Assembly (NCBI GenBank): GCA_013396755.1
Contig: VWZF01001856.1
Span: forward strand, 1,887,902-1,951,901
Length of the DNA: 64,000 bases
From: Sclerurus mexicanus
Lineage: Eukaryota; Chordata; Aves; Passeriformes; Furnariidae
Reading direction: 5' to 3'
The notes under the pieces were generated by a model. That model was not told the DNA's origin. It saw only the letters and a list, made by a program, of their open reading frames with translations, and did no database searches. Positions 11,309 through 26,300 of the stretch are shown piece after piece; position 1 is the stretch's first letter; the number at the start of each line of letters is the position of its first letter. Both the position numbers and the translations under genes were made by a program.

Positions 11309-14300
11309 CTGAAACGAGAAGGGAGGTTAAATGGGGTGTCATCAATCTTAATGAAATGCAATTATTTTTACTCTTATTAATCATTGCAAGCCATTAGCTT
11401 GTGGCAACTCCTGGCCACCATTTGTCAAACTTTGCAAATTTCTGTAATTTTGTTTCCATTCTTTTATTGTTTATTTGTTTTTTTCCCCCCTTTATCTGCA
11501 CACACTCAGGATGAAAATACATGCAGTAAATATCTCTCAGTGTTGCTTTTCTGCTTCCCCAAACTATTACAAATAGGAGCAAATGCCGTTCTAGGACCAA
11601 GGCGGGAAGATAAGTGCAGACATCAGCAAGGGAATCATCAGTGTTAGGATCAAAGACGGACTCCTACATGGAGTAGGGTTTGCTCCTGCCCCCCTCCCCA
11701 TCTTACTCACACTTAGCAATGGGGAATGAATAACTTGCAACTCCCCTAGGGCAAGTGGAGAAATTGGAAAAACCACACAACTGGCTAACTGGTCCCTAAT
11801 TCCAACTGTGAAAAAATGAGCTCATTTAGGGGTTCCAATTCCTGCTACCGAGCTGATTGCAGAGATGCTTTGTTGCTAACATTGGAACATTAACTTAGTA
11901 AATTAATTAAACTTACTTAACAGCCCAGACTAAGCAGATTCGATATATGTGCCAGTTATACCAAGACATTTGCTCTAAAGCCTCCCCTTGCATAGGGAGA
12001 AGAAGTAACAGAAAAGGTGGTGGGGAAGAAACATTTTTTCCCTTGGTTTTGCTGCTGAAAGTTGGTGATTTTAGTAAGGTTTCATTATGGGGAGCTGTAG
12101 GATTCAACATACGGTTTAGTGAGCATGGTGGTGCTGGGCTAGTGGTCGGACTTGATGATCTTCGAGGTCTTTTCCAACCTTATTGATTCCATCATGCAAA
12201 ATGGGGGGAAAACTTACAAATTTACTTCCACATGCTTTGGCTCAGGACAGGATAATGCAATGTCACTTTTCATTCCTTCCCTGGCCATTTCTTCTTCTTC
12301 CTCTCCCCCCCCCCCCCCCCCCCCCCCCACCAGACACACACCTTCAACTTGTAAGAAGAGCAGAAAGGAGATGAGTTATAGCAACACCAGCATGGCTCAG
12401 AAATCACACCACTTTCCTGCGAAAGCTAAGAAAGCATGGAGTTCTTTCAGGAAGGGACAGTGTGATTTACTCAATAAAACAGAGGATCAGATAGGCAGGA
12501 CCAGGATTTTCAGAGGTTTTCAGATTCCTGAAAACCCCATATAGCAGGATTTTCTAAAGTGTCAAAGTTAGAATTATGGAATGGTTTGGGTTGGAAAAAC
12601 TTTGAAGACCATCTGGTTTCAAATGCCTGCCAAGGGCAAAGATACCTTCCACTATCCAAAGTTGCTCCAAGCCCCATCCAACCTGGCCTTGGACACTTCC
12701 AGGGATGGAACAGTCACAGCTTCTCTGGGCAACCTGTGGAGGGCTTCGCCACACTCACAGCCAAGAATTTCTCCCTAATATCTAACAAAAATATACCTTC
12801 TATCAGTGTGAAGCCATTCCCCCTCATCCTGTCACTCCAGGCCCTTATCCAAAGTCCCTCTCCAGCTCTCTTGGAGCCACTTTAGGTACTGGAAAGAATT
12901 CTATGGTCTCCCCAGAGCCTTTTCTTCTCCAAGCTGAACAAGCCCAATTCTCTCAGCCTTTCCTCACGGCAGAGGGGTTCCATCCCTCTGATCATCTTGG
13001 TGGCCTCCTCTGGACTCGCTCCAACAGGCCAAAATCCTTCCTGTGCTGGGGAGCCCAGAGCTGGCACAGTGTTCCAGGTGGGCTCTCATGAGAGTGGAGT
13101 AGAGAGGGAGAACCACCTCCCTTAACCAAAATTCTACCACAACTGACCCAACTGGAAAGCCAGGACTCAGAGCTTTGTTGGGAGAGTAATGCTCAGGATG
13201 GTTAGATGATTCTGTAGTTTTCAAACTTTGGTGCTGGTTGCAGCAGCCCACTCTACAAAGCCCTGCTCTGACCATTAATTTAGGGGGTATTTATTTTGCT
13301 GCCCTTTTTCATGGTTAAAGTGTTAAAGGTAGCAGCCACATTACAAACTACTGAAATACTACAAAAAAACCAAGAAAAAAAGCCTTCTGCAAGTTGCTGA
13401 ACCTCTTCAACAGTGACTTTTTATTTTTATGTTTAAATGAACTTGTCCCTCTGCTGTATCAATAATCAAAATCCAGCCACAGGGAACTGCACTTGCCTTT
13501 GATAGCAACACTTGGAGAATTGCTCTTGTCCTGCACAATAATCCATTGGCCTGGGTTGTCTTTCAAGACTGCAGAGCACTTCTTTTTAATGCTCCAAGAA
13601 GAAACTACATCTTTTAAATAACCAACTGTTTTAAAGGCAGAAGGGGGTGGTGGTTGGCTGAATGCAGGGCACAGGCCCAAATTACCAACCATTAAAGACA
13701 ATACAAGGATTTTTGAATAGTTTTCACATTTTTTTTTTGTTTTTAAATAAACAAGCTTTGTTTATAAGCAAACAGCCAGTTCTTCTCTCTTCTCATGTAA
13801 CTGCATCCTGAAACACTGCTGCTGGAAAACTGTTAACAAATTGCAGTGATTAAAGGAAATGCAAGAAAAGGAATTAATTATTAAAGGGAATTTACGAATG
13901 TAACTTGATACAAGGGTTGTTAATGCCAAAACTTGCAGCTCTTCTAAGGAACATACATTTGCCACAATGTGATCATAAAGGATGGGCTGTGGTACAGACT
14001 AGAAAAGGAAAAGATTTATATAAACCACTGTAAAAACTTTCCCAGAGAAGCTGTGGCTGCCCCATCCCTGGAAGTGTTCAAGGCCAGGTTGGACAGGGCT
14101 TGGAGCAAACTGGGATAGTGGAAGGTGTCCCTGCCCGTGGCAGGAACGAGATGATCTTCAAGGTCCCTTCCAACTCAAACCATTCTATCATTCTATAAAA
14201 TTAGAAAGAAAGAATAGGAGAGATTGAAGGTGCACTTAAACCAGGGATTACTTCAGTAGTTTTGCCCCTATCCTAGAACACGTCTTAATTCTTGAGCATT

Positions 14301-17300
14301 TGCACAGAAGTTAAATTCATATATATTTTTATTATTATTAGTTAATATTATTAATTACAGCAATCAGTGTGCACAATTTCAGGAATTCCCAAAAGAGTTC
14401 TTTTCCAGTTGGAACATTTTCATTTTCTAGCACTTTGCTACCAATTCCATTAATATTTTGAAATCAAACATTTTTCTGAACTGAAATGTGGAAAAAAAAT
14501 TTTCAAAAGTGCTGAAATAGGTTAATTTGGATGATTTAAATGTCTCTATTTTGTCCCACGTTTCGCAAATCAGGGAACTAATTTGAAAACAATCTGTGCC
14601 CCTTCTTCCCTTTAGCAAAAACCGGTTTAGAAATATTCACCAGAAAAAAATATCAGTACTCTGGAAAACTGCTCATGAGCCCAAGTTTGAATTTCTAACT
14701 AAAAGACAAGCATGAGCACGATGGGAGGAAAAAGTTAATGACAATTAGAAAGCAGTTGAAGAAGCTGGAAAAATGGGAAAACAGTAGGTAAGAAAAAGTT
14801 GATTGATTTGATTTTCCCTGATAAGAACCCCTGAAGGAATAATAAACCCTGTCTCCGGGACATTCACAAATAAATTGGACTAAAAAGCAACAAACACAGT
14901 GACAATCTAAACTAAGAAAAGGAGGAAGAAAAATATTATTATTATCATCATCATTACAACGGATGTATTTTTCATCAGTGAAGAACTGAGCACAATTTTG
15001 ACACTCAGAAAACAGGGAGTAAAAAAGAAACGCATATTGGGTTGTCCTGTTGCTCTCAAGTTTGCTGGTTCCTTGCTTTTGGGTTACACTTTTAAGAGGA
15101 AGTTCAGCCAGACAAGGTGAGGCTCCTGGAATTTCTTGTTCTGAAAAAAAGTCCTTCTGGGAGCAATAGAACTGATGATGTCAGTTACATTTCAGTTTGG
15201 GTGGGGTTTTTTTCGAAATTAGTTAAATTTCAGGTCTGTTTGGTTTTTTTTTTCTGAAATTAGTTACATTTCGGGGTGGTTTTTCCCCTTCTAAGATTCC
15301 CTACTCTGGTCTTCACCAATAAATTTGTCCTCCCTATCTCCTGGGATGTTACAGGACATCACCAGTTCACAGTGTGACTTTGGACCCTTGAGCGGTTGTA
15401 CAGATCAGGACAGAATTCTGCCTTCCTCTTCCACAAGAGGAAAATAATTTCTTCATAACGATTTTCTCAAAACTGACAAGTATTTTCTTAAGAAGTCCAG
15501 ACCTCACGGAACTTAATTCAAATTAAAAAAAAGAAACCAATGGGTAAGAAATGACAGACTGACAGGCAGGTGCTGTCATTGTGAAAACTTTTATATATAT
15601 AATTTCATTTAAAAATAAGTTGAAAAATGTGTGCAATTTGTATCTTTCTGTCTTTGTACAGTAAATGACAGGAGTTTTCTTCCCCAGCAATGCAGGGTAT
15701 CCAGAACTCCCTCTGGTGACTCACAACACCAGTTGTGACGTAAGGAATCAGGTAAGGATGGGGACCAAATCTCTGCAACTCCACTGAAATACCTGGACTA
15801 TGGCAAGATGAATCAGTCAAGAGTGGGTTCACCATGTAAATCATGGGCGCTGCATTGCAGTTGTTCTAATTCTCTATTTATTTAAGAACTTCTGGAAAGT
15901 TTTGCTTATCACGTTCCAGTACCTAAAGGGGGCTTGCAAGAAGGCTATTGAGGGACTTCTCACAAGGGCATGTAGCGATAGGACAAGGGGGAATGGCCTT
16001 AAGCTGAATGAGGGGAGACTTAGGTTAGATATTAGGAAGAAATTCTGGGTTCTGAGGACACAGGTTGCCCAGAGGAGCTGTGGCTGCCCCATCCCTGGAA
16101 GCGTTCATGGCCAGATTGGACACAGCTTGGAACAACCTGGGATAGTGGAAGGTATCCCTGCCCATGGCAGGGGGTTGGAACTAGATGAGTTTTAAGATCC
16201 ATTCCAATCCAAACCATTCTACGAGTCATCTGTTTATTCCTTAATTCAGACATCCCTCTTAGTCCTAGTAGTAAATGCTCTGCAGGTATAAATGCCCACT
16301 GCTCCACCAAAGACAGCAGTTCCAAGTTATGCTCCAGGACAACTTGGCCTTGGATTTGCAAAGCCTGAGCCTTAAGTAAGTGACTGAGCACCCTTGTTGA
16401 GTAAATATTGCATCGCCTGCTGAATTTGCTCTATGATTTTTACTCATGAAACTACTTGGAGAGACAAAGAGAGGTGGGGGAGAAAGAAGGAAAAGGCAAG
16501 TAAAAAAATTAGAGAAGAAAAAAAGGGCATCTGCTTTTCATAATGCCTAATCTTTTTCCCCATTGGCATTCACCAGATGTTGCTTTGGATCAGAAGATAA
16601 ATATAAAAACCTAAGAAGGAACAAAGCAGGCTGTTTACGAGATGGATTTTGTGATGTCTCTCAAACACTTTAAAAAGATGGGAGGGAAGGAGGGGGGCAG
16701 AGATGCTTTGATAGACACAAGGAATGAATTTCACAACCCAGCGGAGCTCTCTAGTGGTCTTAAGGCTAAATTGCTCTATTGGCATTAATCTAAGAATTAG
16801 GAAATTCACAGAATTACAGAATCCCAGAATATGCAGAGTTGAAAGGGACCCACAAGGATCACTGACTTCAACTCCTGTCCCTGCACAGGACCATCCTCAA
16901 AAGTCACACCCTGTGCCTGAGAGTATCATCCAAACACTCCTGGAGCTCTGGCAGCCTTGGGGCTGTGCCCACTGCCCTGGGGAGCCTGTTCAGTGCCCAC
17001 CACCCTCTGGGGGAAGAACCTTTTTCTGGTATCCAACCTAAACCTGCCCTGATACAACTTCAGGCCATTCCCTCAGAATTTGATCCTTCAATCCATCATT
17101 TGGCAGGGACCAATTCTGCAAAAGGTGGAATACCATCTGGGGGATGAACCCACTCAGCTGCTGGAGAGAAACAGCACTAACCTGGCAAAGAGTCCAGCAA
17201 AACGCCTCTGGGGCGGGATGGTGTCCCTGTGGTGCCACCAAGGAGGGCTGTCCCCACAGACGTACAAGAAGGACAGAGGTTGTGTCTGCTGATAGGGACC

Positions 17301-20300
17301 CACTGTGACTTGGACATCACATTCAATGAAGGTGTCTCTGTCTTCTCTGCAGTCAGCAGAAGACTCTGTCAGGCCACAGAGAGTGGCCAAAGAAGCTGGA
17401 AAGACAGGAGAAGGAAAAAATAACTCAAAGCAGCCAGTATGCCAATAATACTGAACGTATTTGACTACTGACTTGTGCCATTGCAGGTGTCCCTGCCCAT
17501 GCCAGCGGGGCTGGAACTAGATGAACTTTAAGGTTCTTTCCATGCCAAACTATTCCATGATTCTTTGACTCCTGATGTGCACCCAACCTCTTTTCATGTG
17601 TATCCTCTTTGAGGATGAGTAGGTCTTTACGCAGCTCCTTTGTGCAAGCAAGCATGTAACCTCCTTTGTGCACTGAAGATCAGGAAGTTCTTTGGGATCA
17701 AATTGCTCTGTCCAGGAGGAGATGACATAAGGGATTAAATATGAAAATAGACATTTCTTCTGGGAAGACAGACCATGGCTTACAGACCAGGCATAAGGCA
17801 CAAAGCTTTTACCAAGGAGATGTGACAACATCTATCACAACTTTGAAATCCAGAAACAGGTTTCATGGAAGCACTGACAGCTTGGAGGGCTTCTGGGGAA
17901 CTGATGTGAGCTGGGATCTCCCACCTTGCTTTGTAGCTGAGTGTGACTTGAGATGTTTTCCAAGTTTGACTCCATGGATGTGGTGAAAAGCATAAGGGGA
18001 GCAGCTGTTTTGCTTTGAGGTGTATTTAAGGAGCAAATGGTGTGAACACCACCAGGAAAAATTTCTTCATGGAAAGGGCTGTTCGGCATTGGAAGGGGCT
18101 GCACAGGGAGGTGGTGGAGTCACCACCCCTGGAGGTGTTCAAGGAACAACTGGACATGGCACTCAGTGCTCTGGTCTGGTTGACAATGTGGGGATTGGTC
18201 ACAGGTTGGACTGGATGACCTTGGAGGTCGTTTCCAACCTAAATAACTCAGTGTCATCCTGTGAACAGAAATTAAGTTTTCTTTTTCTAAATCCACACAA
18301 AAAGGTGCTAAAAATTAATAATATTATGAACTCTCACTGAAGTTCAGATTAGGTTGAAATGCTTGAGTTTAATAATTTTAAAGAGGAATCCTTTAAGCCT
18401 TAAACCATGACAGACATTAAAACTGTTTCTCTCAAAATCCTGACTTCTGGAGAATTTTCATTAGTCCTAAACTAACTAAACAGTTGCAATGAACTCCTAA
18501 GAAGGTCTGTGGACAGTGTGACAGTCTGCAGTGAGCATCCAGGAGTGTTCCTTGAGTATCAGAAATGCAATCAATGGGAATTTATCAAGAAAGGTTTTTT
18601 TCAATTGGCTTTTTGAGATCCAGTTTTTTCAAAAGGTACCTTGTTTGCTGGAAAATGTCATTGTCAATGAATGTCTTGACTCCTAAACAATTCTGAAAAA
18701 TGGGATTTGAAACCGTAAAAATATGAAAATGCTCTATTTCCCATGTTAAAATATTAAGCACATTTTGCTAAAAATTATTATTTCATACGGGGGATTTCTG
18801 AAGAGTTTATAACTGCTTAATGTTTCAGGTGTTTTATTGAAATATTAAAATCTAGCATTTCATCTGCTCTGAACTTCAGAGTGCACAATTCTACTGTATT
18901 TTTCTTCCCTGAATTTAGAATGAGGAAAAAAAGTTACGTCTTCACAAATTTCCCGATTTGCTTAATCCCTTTTCTTCCCCAAATCCAGTGGAAATTCTCT
19001 CGCTTGGCATCCATTCAAACACAGCCAAACAACCCCTGCCTCGAATACTTACATCTAAATGAGATGAGGAATAGACAGAGGAGCTTAAAGGAGTGATAGT
19101 ACCATCTCTGTATTTGGCTTTTATTGTCCAGAAGTTGTGTCTAGATCCACCTCAGATGTTCTATAGCTCCCACAAGAGCCTTGTGTTTTTCCTGAGGCCA
19201 GGTTGCCATTCCAAGGACATTTCATGCAGCACTAGATATCTGTTTTGACAAACAAGTACCATCCAAGAGGACTAAATGCTACAAAGAACCTGCTTTTGCA
19301 ACAACCTGCAGTAGAATCAATTTATTACAGGAAGGTTTTAGTTTTCTTTTGTCATCTTGGAAAGAACATAACAGAATTTTCCTACGTGGAACTCTTACTT
19401 CTTCATGAACGTTGGAAATAACTCGCAGAATCTCAGGATGTGACTATTTTCCTCCATATTTTGCTGCTGTCAAAGAACTTGCCTGGTTTGTGTAGGTCAC
19501 CAGAAGGTGTTTCCTGCATAACCCTTGTAGTTCAGCAGAAGAACAGCCTGTCACTCTTTGGATATCCCCAAAATGTGCAAATTGGGCATTTCTGCTTAGC
19601 TCCAGTGCCCTCATTCCAATGTTGTCATGCCTGTAGAAACATGGGGCCTTGCATCCTGCCAATGTCTGAAATAATTTTTAACTCAACTTAGGCAAAGGCA
19701 TTAATTTATAAAATCTGAGTTAAAGAACATGGTTATAAAGGGTAGTAAGAGATCAGTGGAAGCAAAATCCAAGCAAATCTCACTTAATCTACACAACCCA
19801 GAATCAAACTTAGAATTGCTTTCTCTCAGGTGGAAGGAGGGAAGAATCTCATCTCCACGCCCTACATCTCCTGTCAGCTGATGGAGATACCACTGTTGGA
19901 GGTTATGTCCTTATTCCATTCCTTCCTTGAGGATCTCCAAGGTCCTCCTATTTCCCTGCTCCCAGAGGATGTAATACCTTTTCTCAGTTAGGAGAAAGTA
20001 TTGGCCTTTCAATTCCCCTTCCTCTGACCACAAAATACACATATCCCTTGGTATTATTGGTGTCATTATCTCCTGCCATAACAGTAGCAAAAAGAATATC
20101 AATTAAAGATTTCAGCACACTTTTAAAACATCCTAAAAGGATATTCTGCCCGTTCTGGGGCACAATTCTTCTCCTTGCTTCATCGGTTAGTGTTCAAACC
20201 CCCAGAATGAAGCTTCTTTGTGCTTTATATTCCCTATCAATATAAGACCTGCAATCCCATGGCTGAGATGAAGGCACTCAGCCCATTACAGCTTCTCTTT

Positions 20301-23300
20301 TGAGGTCAGACACAACGGCAGCCAAATCTCTGCATGTTGGTAACGGGTTAGGGACCAACTGCCCCCAGCCCTGGCTTGGAGGGTTACTCTGGCTTAATCC
20401 AGGATCCTGGGCTGCTCAGCACAAGGGCTTTGTTCTGGGTCACTGTTTAATAACAACTGCTGGACATGTGATGAGGCTAAAACCTGCAGGGGGTTCCAAG
20501 GGCAGCTGTGGGTTGATTGAAGAACTGCCCAAGGAGTCCTGGTGCCAAACCACACATCCCCAGTTATCCACCGCTCGCAAAAGGGACTGTGGAGCACAAC
20601 AGTAATGTGCTTAGCAGGGAAGGCAGACATTTAAACACAAATAAGTTAATAAAAGGGAGAGGGGAAAGAAAAGAGACCTGTTAAGGTCATTGAGTCCAAC
20701 CTCTGCCTATGAAGAATTGCTCCCTGGGACGCATTCATTTCACACAGCCAAGTTTCAGATGTCCCAAGAGGTGACTTTCAAGCATCTATTCCACCACCTG
20801 ATAGATCTCACTGTCAGAACACTCCTGCCATGTAATCAATATGCTTTATTCTGCCCTCTTTCTTAATTTCACTTCTGGATTTGAAAGAGAGAAGGGATCA
20901 CTTGGATCCCTTGATCTCCACAATAAACATCAGAGGCCCTGACTTCTACTGGGGTCTCAATTGCAATAGCATGTCCTCTTCCTATGTTCTGCATTTGCTC
21001 GTACAAATCACCCCATTTCCCTGGCTATAGTTCCCATTGGTCCTGGCTCAGTGCATCTCCAAAACTCAATCCTCTCTCTCCTTTTGCCCCATTTGAAGAG
21101 CTCCACCAACCCATGCCTCTCGTTCCTTTAAACCAGCCTAATTTCTAGCCTCTAATCTAAATCGGTCTCCCTAAACATGCATTTTACCAGTGAAATCTGG
21201 CTAATGGTAGGTCCAGGATTTGCTAACAAAGATCCCAAGAGCTGTTACGTCAAAGGCCTAAAGCCAGACCTGTTATTTCAAACACACTGATGTAACCAAG
21301 CAAATCAGGCTTAGTTTTAACCCTGATGGATCCTCTTATTGGTTCACCTCCTTTTAAAGGTGCCTTCCTCACCCTCACCCCAATGTCAAATATAAAATCT
21401 CAGGCTTAGTGCAAAATTTATATATAGTACCTACCCTAATATCACCTGAGAGGAATATTCAGTTATTTTCTCACCTGCCTCAAGCTTCCAACCAGTCTTC
21501 CCATCTTCCACAGGAGCACAACTCAATGCCACAGAGATTAACCACATGTTCTGCAAATTTCACCTGACCTGAACAGAACCCACAGCTGTATTTGCACTCA
21601 TGAACCATGCTGTGGTATGAGCAACAACACAAGAACAAAAGAAGGGGAGAGCTTTTAGGGTTACAGAATCATTACATCATCAATTACAGAATCAGGTTGG
21701 AAAATCCCTCCAAGATCAAGTGCAGCCAAGCCCCCAGCACTGCCAAGCCCACCACTAAACCATGTCCCCAAGTGCCACATCTACACATCTTTTGAACTCT
21801 TCCAGGGTTGGTGATCCTGCCAGTTATCTCTCTACCAAACCTATAAAGACTCATAGGTTAGTTTGGAATTTTTCCTGGAAGGGAGTGTAATTTTGTGAAT
21901 TCTTTGAAGCTTTGAGGCTGAAACTCAAATTTTAGCTCTGTTTTGAATTGATTTTTCTGCATCCTGCAAAAGACAATAGTTTTCATAAAAGAGTCTAGGC
22001 TTGCATTCCCACTCCCAGTGCTCTGGATTGAGCACATCTCACTACATAACATGCCCAGCTCTTGCCAATGATAAAACCTCTCTGCAACCCTGCTCAACAC
22101 CCATTCCTAAGGAAGAACCTGTGTGACAGGTTTATGGATGGATCCTGCTCAGCCCAGCAGTTCCCCATCTCTCAGAAAACTGCCTCTTCAATGGGAAAGA
22201 AGTCATATTTCCTACCTGCAGAGCCTTGCCCTATGGATTTGATCACGAGGGAACTACAGGAACTGGCTGGGGATTCCCACGTGAGCATCTCTAATCTTAA
22301 GCAGGCCAGACACAACATGACCCAGTGCTGAAACCCCAGGGCAGCCAGCTGCCACCTGACATCCCACAGTGCCAGAGGGGAGGTGTTTCTGCTTCACAGG
22401 GCGCCGTAACAGAAGAAATGCAGCTTAAACTCTTCACTTCACATCACCCTGCGAGCCGGGAAATGTCAGACAAGCGTCCAACCTGGGTGAACCACTGCGG
22501 GGGCCCTGGGGCACCACAGACCTATCCGTCCCATTCCTTCACGCCTCGTGGTCCTGCATCCCTGAATTGGCTTTGCCACCTCTCCCACACGGAGGAGGCA
22601 GTAAAAGAAAGGTCTGAGCATTGGTTGTGGAAGTGCCAAGTGGCAAAATTCCCTGGGCAAACAGCAGCGTGTAAACCATGAGATGAAGACTGGAGTGACT
22701 GCACTTAATACATCCGCTCTTGCCCTAAATGTGGTGGGGTGGGGGTAACTCCTTAAATATTAAGTGGAACACTGGAAAGCATCTAGCTCTACATACAGAT
22801 TCACCAACGCCAGATATAAATGTGCAAAGGCTGAATACAACTGTCTCAGAGAGTACAAACAGCCTGACAAACAGATTTAAGCAGCCTGCAAAGGATATTT
22901 TTTTTTTTAAGGAAAGAAAAAACCCAGTATTTTCTTATAAATATTTAATTAACATTTTTGCAACTCAACTGCTGAATTTGGCAAGGCTGCAAAAGCCAGG
23001 GCAGGGGAGAGAAGGATCCTTTGCATCCCCTCCTCAGAAACACGAGTGATCAGCATTCCCTTGCTGACATCTAGTGTCAGGAATAAGCATTGTGGTCCTG
23101 CCTGTGAGATGGTTTTCCCCAGGCTCCTTCTGCCACACACCACTCAGTGAGCGTTTTCCCACTTCGGATCAGTTTGATTACATTTTATTTCACTATTCTC
23201 CCTGCAATAACCAGACTGCCCTGTGTTGTGCTCTGATTATTTTTTCAGCACTCCAGCACCATGTCTTTTTTTAAAATAAGAAGCAGCATTGTGGATTGTT

Positions 23301-26300
23301 TCTGGATCTTGTATAAAACAAAGAAAATTGAGCCTTTATGACCTCTTGGTGGTCACTCCTTTTGAGTGCTTGTGGTTGGGTTTTAAGGCCCAATTTTTTT
23401 CCTCACATTTTTGTTGGCATTCCTTAGGGATAGGAACTAGATGATCATGAATCTCCCTTCCAACTCAAATCATTCATGATTCTATGAAAGGAACTGTTCA
23501 AAATGACATGAGCAAATCTAGAATTTTGTAATGAATGAGGCTGAAGAGAACACCTGGATGCCTCTTGTCCCAACCCTTGCTCAAAAGTATGTTAAATTTC
23601 ACACGGGACTGGTTTCTCAGCAAATAATTTAGTCGACTTCTGACTATTTTGGAGGATTGAAATTCCACACACTTCTGAGCAAAACTGGCAATTTAGCCTG
23701 AAGGACACACTCATTTGCCACCTTTCTTCCATGTGTACAAAGGGCAAGAGTCTCTGGATCTTTGGTCACCTGAATGTTGGATCTCTGCATGGCCACGAAA
23801 CAGCAAATATTTCTGTAGATTTCCAAATGTTCTCCAAGCTTCGGAGCTGTGAAGGGGCTGAAGTGTTGCACTTCCAAGATTTGGGATCACAGATTCACAG
23901 AATCATTTAGGTTGGAAAAGACCTCCAAGATCAATAAGTCCAACTGTGACCAATCACGACTTTGTCAACCAGACCAGAGCACTGTTTGCCATGTCCAGTC
24001 ATTTCTTGAACACCTCCAGAGATGGGGACTCCACCATGGAGTCAAGTACCAAGGCAGTTGCTCTGTGTTCAGCATTTTGGGAGTGCATATATCAGAGATG
24101 AGATTTAAGTTAAAATAGTCTTAAATCCTGTCTTTTGCAGATTTTAGGACCCTAATTCTGTGCTCCCAGCAGGAAAGGAAGGAAACATGTCTTGTCTTAG
24201 GAAATGCTCATTTTGAAGAGTTTGGTCCAAAACTGAATCAGGGTTATTTCTTTGCTTGAAATAGCTGGAGATCATAATTTCATGCTGCCTCTCTCCAGTT
24301 AAGGAAGATGCTCTGGCCATGATGGATGATCCCATATTCCTTTCAAGAAGTTCAAATCCTTATCTGCAGCTTCCCAAAAGCCATGAACTGGCCATGGTAC
24401 ATAATTTGTTCACACTCCCAAAACTCAACAATTTTCCTGCCACCCCTTTACCCCACTGAGGTTGTCCCAACACACAACCAAAACACAAAATGTGTGGAAC
24501 CACAGAATCATAGAATAAACATGGGCAAAGATATTTAAGATTGAGTCCAACCAAAAACCCAGCACAAGCACCATGTTCACCAGTGAACCATGTCATAAGG
24601 TACCACATCCACACCTCTTCTGAACACTTCTAGAGATGACGACTTCACCATTTCCCTGAGCAGTCTGTTCCAATGCTTAGAAATCCTTTCTGCAGAGACA
24701 TTTTTCCAATATCTAATATAAACCTGCCCTGGTGTAACTCGAGGCCATTTCCTCAGAAGAAAAGGCATTTAAGAGAGTTCAATTCTCTGAGATGGCCCTG
24801 GTGACCAAGAAGTGTTTGACACCCTACCCTACAGTCCACATGCACATTTTACACAGGGCAGCTTTCCCAAGGAATAACTTGCCCCAAGGAAACACTGATG
24901 TTGTGTGTATCTCATGTACACCCACAACATACATGTGTCCACAGGCACATGGTGGATCTAGTTCAATGTCCACACTCATTGACACAAAAACTCACCCTTA
25001 CACGGTCTATCTTCAGACTGAGCTCAAAACAGAAGTCATAGAGTCATGGAATCGTAAAGGTTGGAAAAGACCTCCAAGATCATCAAGTCCAACCTTCATC
25101 TGTACTATGTTGGCTCCTCTGCTTCCTCCAGGGCTGCTCTCTGTTCCCCTGGGATGAGATCCATTAGGACCTCCCCTTTTGGCTCAGGAGAGGTTTTTAG
25201 GGGATATTTTTAACACAATGACAAGTTTTGTGCTTTAACTGACCGTGTAAGCGGGGGACAAGGCACCTCAGCTCAGTCACCGTCATCTCGCCCAAAGGTT
25301 CACAGCTGGTGCCACAGACTGTGACCAAAGTCTTCCCTGGGGAAAATCCAGTTCCCTGCAAGTAAATTGCTCCTCCGTTTAAGGCACCTTGGAAAGGGAC
25401 AGAAAATGAGATTTCAGAGAGAGCCCAATAGGTAGCTGCCGACAAGAGAATATTTTTAATTCGTAGTTTCTGCTTGCATGACAAAAAAACCTGCTGCCAC
25501 AGTGCCTCACGCAGCACCCTGTGGAGGAACTGCAGCAACCCTCCCTGACTCACCCCAGTTGTGACGGGCAGCTGTCACCATCAGCTGAGAGGTGAACGTC
25601 AGGTTGGAGGAAGCCCAGCCCCTGGGGATATCCAGGCCCAGCACAGGGTATTCATCCACAGGGAGCAGAGGAGCTGAGCACTGCAACGTGGAGCCGGTGA
25701 TGGTGATGCTGCTACAAGCCAAGTCTCCAACAAATACATGGATGGTGTCCATCCTCTTCACCTGTGATACTGAGATCATTAGAAGGAGACCATTTGCAAC
25801 AAGGGAAAGGAAAGCTGGGGTAAACTCCTCGCTGTAACTTATTGTTCCAAGGTAGTAGGAGTGTTCATCTACTTTTAGACTCAGAGCCCTGGTGCCACTA
25901 CCTGGAGGCACCGTGCACTGCAGAGTGGTACAGGTGGCACTGAGGATGAGGCAAGGGTGGTAATCGATGAGAACAGAAGTTGTTCTCTTCCCTTTCAGTG
26001 CTGAGCCTGCCAAGGTGAGCAGACCTCCCCCGTTGGCACTGAAGTTTCGTGGGTAGAACTGGTCCACCCGAGGCAGGATGGTGAGAACACTGGATGCCCC
26101 TCTAAAGCAAGCACGCCCACTTTTCCTGTTGGATATAGAAATGCTGTGCTTCCCTGGGGCAAGGCAGGCTGTCTGGCACTCAATGAGGGTGTCATTCCAG
26201 AGAGTCACCTCGCAGACAGTGTGGTTATTCACATGGACCAGGGGGCTATCACTTGGCCAGGCCAACCTTTGTCCTTTGACTGTCACATAGGTGAATGTCC

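Larger units (their letters stand above)
11309..17181. other. PKHD1 intron, 5.9 kb
   Basis: No exon seen. It contains a long minus CR1 (12570-13130), shorter CR1 copies near 12120, 14035, 15912 and 16806, and a run of 24 C at 12305-12328. The rest is AT-rich unique sequence. Confidence 0.85.
17396..25243. other. PKHD1 intron, 7.8 kb
   Basis: No exon found; phases of the flanking exons join directly (phase 1). CR1 fragments occur near 17483, 18045, 20670, 21680, 23429, 23885, 24502 and 25036. The stretch 18250-20660 shows no recognisable repeat or coding signal. Confidence 0.85.
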
